Below are positions 58,865 through 64,000 of a stretch of DNA of 64,000 bases, in pieces. The notes beneath the pieces were generated by a model. The model was not told where the DNA came from. It did no database searches and was given only the letters and a program-made list of their open reading frames with translations. Position numbers and translations under genes: made by a program. Each line of letters begins with the position of its first letter. The first letter of the stretch is position 1. Origin of the DNA: Prostheceraeus crozeri (lineage: Eukaryota; Platyhelminthes; Polycladida; Euryleptidae); contig CAJQUW010006771.1 in NCBI GenBank assembly GCA_907163375.1, forward strand, positions 62,001-126,000, written 5' to 3'.

Positions 58865-59685
58865 ATCATTGAAGAAGGAACATAGAAAAAAGTCACAACA
58901 AGTGTGAATAATCTATAATCAAGTGACATTATGTGACAGACAATGCAGCATGAATTCACTGCAAGATCACTGTCGATTTGAAAAATGATCAACATGTTCA
59001 AAGAAAATTCATCAACAGTTCACGTTGACTTTTTTGTTTTCAAATTATTTGGATTTTGGATTTTGGACTTAGAGATCATGTGAGAGAGGTTTGCAGATAA
59101 TAGTGAATGTTCTGCCACTGACATCATTTACTAGTGTAGCTAATGTCGACCAATATCAGATATTTATTATCTTGTTATCCTGAGTGTATTTAATCCGTTC
59201 ATTTAAAATACTGCTTCCTCATGATGACGCATTTTGTGAAAAAAACATTGTAAGAGCAGGATTTTCACAAACATAGAGAATTTTTATTTTTTACACATAG
59301 ATATTTCAAAATTTCACCTGCCAATAACACGTCACTTCTAGCTGTTGAAATATTGAACGCAATGGAAATTTACCAGACGTCTTACGAGATTTTCTAAAGC
59401 ACATTACAAAATGACCTTCAGGAGATAGTTCATAAAAACACGCATTAACATTTAGTCAGTTTTATTTCACAAATAATGAGAGGATAAACGATCATGTACT
59501 ATATAAACAGTAAATACTCTCCTTCTTTACTATACAGCTTACCTGTAATGTACCTGTAAATGTACCGGAGTTTCTTAGTGATCCATTACGTCAGTTATGC
59601 ATAAATGAACTGTAAAATGTCATTGTCTGGCTGTAGTAAGCGACATCACGTACCTGTAAACTGAATTTTATTTTTGTTATGTAGA
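58865..59685. other. gene-free stretch after NHLH exon
   Basis: AT-rich DNA without recognisable coding content between the NHLH exon and the retrotransposon fragment. Confidence 0.5.
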
Positions 59686-59689
59686 AAAC

Positions 59690-60660
59690 AGAAAACCTCA
59701 GCATGCAACCAGCCCTCCGTTTGGCTCCGATGGCTCCACCTCAAGTTGCTGCAAACTATCCCAAATCGACATCTGGTCAGCTTCATCATGGAAATGTTTA
59801 CCAACCGCAGCTTCACCCTTCACACCAGCGACGTTTAACAAAGCATGCGGAGAAACCTTAAGGACGGTGTCCCTCAGGGCTCAGTGTTGGTTCCCATGCT
59901 CCCACACAAAGATGAACTGGCAATCCTTCAGCATGACAAGTACTGGAACTCCATTGAAGAGGGACTCACTGCAGACATGTCAATCCTATCCGCATACCTG
60001 AACAACTGGCATCTGAGGCACAGCGTTGGAAAGAGTTCGTCTTCAGCATTCCATCTCAACAACCGCGAGGAACGTACCGAGCTTAAAGTCACCGTAAATG
60101 AGACCATTCTTCAGTTTACCGCGTCCCCCACGTACCTGGGTGTAAAGCTTGACCGGGCACTGACCTATCACAATCATCTGGAGAAGCTGACGTGAAAGGT
60201 TTCCTTTCGTGTCGCATTGGCACGCCGCCTGGCAGGCACCACTTCAGAGCCTCGACCAAGACGCTACGAATATCCACGCAGGTGTTGGTCTATTCCACCA
60301 CCAATTACTGTGTCCCTGCTTCTTGCAGAAGCCCCCACACCCACATTCTGGACAGGGCTCTCAACAGCACCATGCGAGTGGTCTCCGGTATGCTTCGCGC
60401 CACTCCAGTGAACCAGTAACCGATCCTCTCCGGCGTAACACTGCCATCGCTGCGGTGTGAAGCAGCGGTTCTGGCCCTGTCTCGCAAGGCCAAGAGCGAC
60501 GAAAGACACCTGCTTCTCGAAATCATCGGACAATTTCCGCAACCAACAGAAGTCCCGTCAGCTCTTCTCAGCGCAGGTCCCGTCACACTATGCAGGGCTT
60601 GTGCATAGATATGTTGACCTCGAAGAAAGCAATAAAGATGGATATTTTGCACTAGTTGCG
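59690..60660 (+). pseudogene. non-LTR retrotransposon reverse transcriptase fragment
   Basis: From about 59722 the frame reads WLRWLHLKLLQTIPN, then HLVSFIMEMFTNRSFTLHTS. A TAA interrupts before MRRNLKDGVPQGSVLVPM (RT palm). The segment that should contain the catalytic box is deleted and altered: HKDELAILQ stands where YADDLAILQ is expected. It continues YWNSIEEGLTADMSILSAYL, FHLNNREERTELKVTVNETI and TPTYLGVKLDRALTYHNHLE-type thumb motifs, then shifts frame into STKTLRISTQVLVYSTTNYC, ALNSTMRVVSGMLRATPVNQ and EAAVLALSRKAKSD near 60480. The order is that of a jockey-superfamily RT C-terminal half. The missing catalytic residues plus stops and frameshifts show a dead 5'-truncated copy. It is a separate lineage from those at 17 kb and 45 kb. 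Confidence 0.82.
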
Positions 60661-60664
60661 TAAA

Positions 60665-61127
60665 TAACTAATAATGCATGATTTTTCAAGGCTTTGTATG
60701 TCCACAGATTAATCAGTTCCACGAAGCAGGTAATTATTTTCCTGGCTGAATATTATTAACCTGGTGCAGACTTTTATGAAAGAAGTCATGCATTATAACA
60801 GATAATGCATAGATTTCTTCGGTCATTATAACATCGAGCCTAACTTAATAACCTCGACGGCTAAACTTGATTAGATAAACATTTCAATGCTATTACTGGT
60901 TCATCGACATCTATGGACCACATCACAGATGTCTTATATCCATGATAGTTCAGGCATGAATAGAAATTATAGCTATCTGTCATCGGGTATAAGTTCGAAG
61001 AATTCCTCGTGCGCAGCGCGCACATCTCTTCTAATTTCTCTAATTTATGCCCTCGACAGATATAGTCCGGCAGCCAGAACGAGTTTCTGCAGGGAACGAG
61101 GCCGAAAGTGAGAGACTCACACAGAAA
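60665..61127. other. gene-free stretch
   Basis: No coding signal recognised between the retrotransposon fragment and foldback copy 3. Confidence 0.5.
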
Positions 61128-61640
61128 TGTGTACCTCCTACTACTACGAATCGGCACGTTGCCGAGTGCCGAGAGTTAGTGAGTTCTTCTTCTTGTCAAA
61201 AAGAAAAACAAAAAACAACACAAAAAAATCATGGACGCAGATTGCAGTTTTTGGCTAAAATGAAATTTTGTATGTTTTCGCTGATTAAACGAAAAGTACT
61301 AAACACATTTATATTTGGCGAGCCTCTAAATGTCGGCAAACACAAACATTTTGAGCTACTTTATCCACATTCAACTACATTCTTGCATACATCGCCGATA
61401 TAATGCATAATAAAAGCACCTGCACATCATAGGAAATGACCTGAAGACATTCCATGCCAAAAATCATGACTCTAGACTTAGTATTTTTCGTTTAATCAGA
61501 GAAAACACACAAAATCTCATTTTAGCCAAAAACTGCAATCTGCGTCCCATTGGATTTACATGTGTTTTTTTTTTTTTTCCTGTCTCTGAAGAAGAAGAAG
61601 ACACTACTACTCGGCAGAGACGACCCGTTAGTAGGTAGGG
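61128..61640. repeat. foldback family F, copy 3
   Basis: Left arm about 61128-61300 and right arm about 61475-61640 are inverted copies. They share a CTACTAC..CGGCA outer part, TTCTTCTTCTTG-type pyrimidine run, GGACGCAGATTGCAGTTTTT + GGCTAAAATGA block, and GATTAAACGAAAARTACTAA. The centre contains GACATTCCATGCCAAAAATC, also found in copy 2. It is the best preserved copy; the 19-base GACGCAGATTGCAGTTTTT block and the following GGCTAAAATGARATTTTGTRTG are almost identical between arms. No open frame. Confidence 0.8.
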
Positions 61641-62289
61641 GGCATGGGGACATTATTCATAGCTATAATTCATTTATTAATAAACATCCTTGCCGACGAT
61701 ATTCATTTATGATATCTGCTTTTGTAAAATTGCACGCAATTACTTAAACAAATTGATGAGCCAATTTACCGACGCAATAGGCATATATTGATATTTTTCT
61801 TGATTTCATCAAAAAGATACTTATAGGATTCTTAAAATTGGGTAGAATAGAAATCTACTACCAATCGATCAGATGAGTAAAGATCAGTAAACAGCGTTTC
61901 TTCATGTATGGAAAAATGTTCACTCGCAGTTAATTTATTCTGCTGACTTCAGAATAATTCATCATGATTCTAGGCACTGCTATATCAATTTATGGATGAG
62001 TATGAATTATACGATGTATCGTCATCAATATCCACAGGTAAATGATAATGAAAGTTCTATTTTGAATCAACAGTTTTTCAAAAACGCCTGCATTCGTTCT
62101 GTGCAGCTTCAATGAGTCGCCAGTGCACATCACCATTTACAGAGATAATTATAACTGTGTCGATAATTACATACACCGCTCATGGCAGCCTCTCATCGTA
62201 CATCAAACGAAACATGATAAGCCTTTATTTCAAGTCTCTTTACCTACAGCTCTCCACCTCGTGTGTGTTGAGAGAATATGAGAAGGCTA

Positions 62290-62350
62290 AGATAGATGAG
62301 ATGGCGAGGAATCGAACCTTCTAATTTGGCGCTAATTCCGAGCTCAACTC
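62290..62350 (-). repeat. tRNA-like B-box sequence, possible SINE fragment
   Basis: On the minus strand, AGAAGGTTCGATTCCTCGCC has a consensus B box (GGTTCGATTCC), preceded by GGGCGAGTTGAGCTCGG, which could be a D-arm-like A box. GGGCGAG can pair with CTCGCC as an acceptor-like stem, but the enclosed length (about 53 nt) is too short for a tRNA. Likely a truncated tRNA-derived SINE. Confidence 0.35.
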
Positions 62351-62906
62351 GCCCATGTACCGTTTCTCAAACCTGTCCGTAAAACTCACGCCATGTAGAA
62401 ATATACATGTGAGAAGATTATTGTGAGGTGACACAGGACAAAGTTAAAGAGATCAAATCAATTACATATATCAACATTATTACCGTCTATGTAAATACAA
62501 CAAACGTTCGATTATCCGGATATCGAATTCTGGAACTCAATTGCCGCTACAGCTGTCAAAATCAACATAGGTAACTAAAGTTTCTTAATTCCTCTTAAAT
62601 GTCTTTCCATGCCCAATCGAAAATATCTATCTAAGAATAGAAATCTATCCTGAAGGATAGAGGATCAATAACCTAAAGCAATGGATTAAAAACAACAAAG
62701 TTCAAAGATTTTGTGACCCGAAGAACCAGTCACGTGATTCGGTTTGTATCCGAAGGGACGGTCGACTGGTCAACTTGTAACACAGATGCACACTTGCATC
62801 TATGCGGTACTTCATAATCATAGACATAGTAGACATCAAAACCACTACATATCGTGCGACAAAGAAATCTACTTTATGATCGTCGTCAATCAATATTGCT
62901 CATCAT

Positions 62907-63585
62907 TCACGAATACTTCAACTTCTGGAACTCCAGGGAAAATAATATTAGTTTTCCGCTTTTTAAGATTGTCAATGCAGCGTTGCTGTTTGACTGCGAC
63001 ATATTTGATGGTATAATTTCCTGACCAACCCGAATTTGTTCAGATTGCATGGAGTCTAGCCATTTTTCAAGCGAACTTACACTCGATACAATTTGGTCAA
63101 ATCGAGGGACAATTCTTTGCTCAAATTGCTCAATGAGACATTTCAGGTCATCTTGGTGGACGGAGTTGTCATTTAAATTGAGTCGTGGAGATGCTCGTTT
63201 GTTTCCACGCACTATTCTTTGCAATGGAATCAAAATATAGATCAACGAATGGATGACAAAGGCGGACACTAATGCAGCGGTAGAAATCTATGATGTCGAT
63301 GACGCAATCGTATGCAGACACTGGAAATCCAGCTCGGGATTACTATAACTTTGATGGCATTCCCTTCCATAACTCTAATGAATTTGTTGGTGGATCGGTA
63401 AGGCATTCCTCAAAGTCAGAATGGAATTTTTTGTTGGTGGGAATCTCATCAATTGCTTGTACTTTAGGTCTGTTACACAATAAAGAGAATGGATCATGAA
63501 GAGAACGAAGTCTGGGAAGTCGCGGTTGGGAGATGTCGTCATTCAATTGGTCTCCTCTAGCAAATTTGAAGAAATTGCTTGACAA
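62907..63585 (-). other. two minus-strand open frames, possible decayed ORF
   Basis: Frames 63585-63343 and 63269-62907 follow each other on the minus strand. The first has charged, Pro-containing text (RLPRLRSLHDPFSLLCN, DEIPTNKKFHSDFEE). The second has LNLNDNSVHQDDLKCLIEQF and a heptad-like IVPRFDQIVSSVSSLEKWLD stretch that could be a short coiled coil. The compositions are more protein-like than most frames here, and the retrotransposon endonuclease on the opposite strand nearby shows mobile DNA is present. I recognise no family; it may be a remnant of a transposon accessory ORF. Confidence 0.2.
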
Positions 63586-63865
63586 ACTTCCTTATGAACT
63601 TTCCTGTAAACACTACATCATTTATAAAATGTAGATGCCTGAACGTCGGAGCTAGAACTGTAGCCACCTGGTGCATTATTGTGGTAGAGGTCCAAAATCT
63701 TCTATCGAGACCTTCCTACACATTGTGAGCTAGTCGTTTAATAGCTTCGCAGTCGAATTCTCGAGTTGACACAAAGACACACTAACACATAACAGATAAA
63801 AGGTGATCAAGTTAAACAGATAAAAATAATAAAATAAAAATCCTATTCTAATAGGTATTAAATAT

Positions 63866-64000
63866 CAATAGGTATAATATGTTGGGATGTTAAAGACACT
63901 ATAAAAAACAATTTGATGAAAGAAACAATGACGAATATTTTAAAAAAGGAGATAAACAAAAGATGGATAATCATAGGAGATTTTAATGCACACTTTAACT
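63866..64000 (+). CDS. non-LTR retrotransposon endonuclease fragment, cut by window end
   Basis: The last open frame reads GIICWDVKDTIKNNLMKETM and then NKRWIIIGDFNAHFN at the window edge. The IIGDFNAH string is the hallmark of the apurinic-like exonuclease-endonuclease-phosphatase domain of non-LTR retrotransposons, where Asp and Asn take part in metal and phosphate binding. A TAA lies in frame just upstream (near 63854), so the N-terminal part of the domain is missing or frameshifted. The RT, if present, lies beyond the window. Confidence 0.7.

Noticed and set aside
62270..62350. functional tRNA gene
   Set aside because: B box is good but the enclosed length is about 53 nt and the arms do not fold as a cloverleaf.

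Overview
The window is AT-rich, intron-containing animal DNA, most likely from an invertebrate. The evidence is a bHLH exon of the metazoan NHLH (HEN1) type at 58.4 kb, several classes of animal non-LTR retrotransposon, mariner and pogo-type DNA transposons, spliced transposon ORFs, and microsatellites, with no bacterial-style gene packing. I cannot name the species. Gene density is very low. Only the NHLH-like exon looks like a functional host gene, and its first coding exon is not visible.

Layout. 0-8.7 kb: gene-free DNA holding a 296-bp-type MITE copy (2125-2406) inserted in a palindrome, and a hAT-like element (2783-4298). 8.7-10.5 kb: a 1.8 kb transposon with good terminal inverted repeats (TIRs) carrying a spliced Myb/SANT-like gene but no recognisable transposase. 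14.7-16.6 kb: a 347-bp-arm palindrome that is 99% identical between arms, followed by a GGGGATCCCC-rich hAT-like element. 17-21.7 kb: a decayed CR1/jockey-superfamily retrotransposon interrupted by a 2.8 kb element with about 460 bp inverted repeats. 23.2-25.5 kb: a hAT-like element containing a full-length mariner copy with two nonsense codons. 28-29.3 kb: a 41-bp minisatellite and another hAT-like element. 30.3-31.6 kb: an older mariner. 40-44 kb: two copies of a foldback family, then a retrotransposon fragment at 44.6-45.7 kb and the second MITE copy. 49.8-52.1 kb: a decayed pogo-like element. 58.4 kb: the NHLH exon. 59.7-60.7 kb: another retrotransposon fragment. 61.1-61.6 kb: the third foldback copy. 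The window ends inside the endonuclease domain of another retrotransposon.

How the parts relate. Nothing reads as an operon or pathway. The recurring theme is non-autonomous DNA elements. Five of them carry 8-bp target duplications that I could read directly, exact in four and 7/8 in the fifth. Their ends are packed with one short word repeated in both orientations, a different word for each element. The most unusual objects are the Myb-only transposon, the near-perfect long palindrome, and the MITE sitting at the centre of an older palindrome. All assignments come from reading the sequence; no database search was run.
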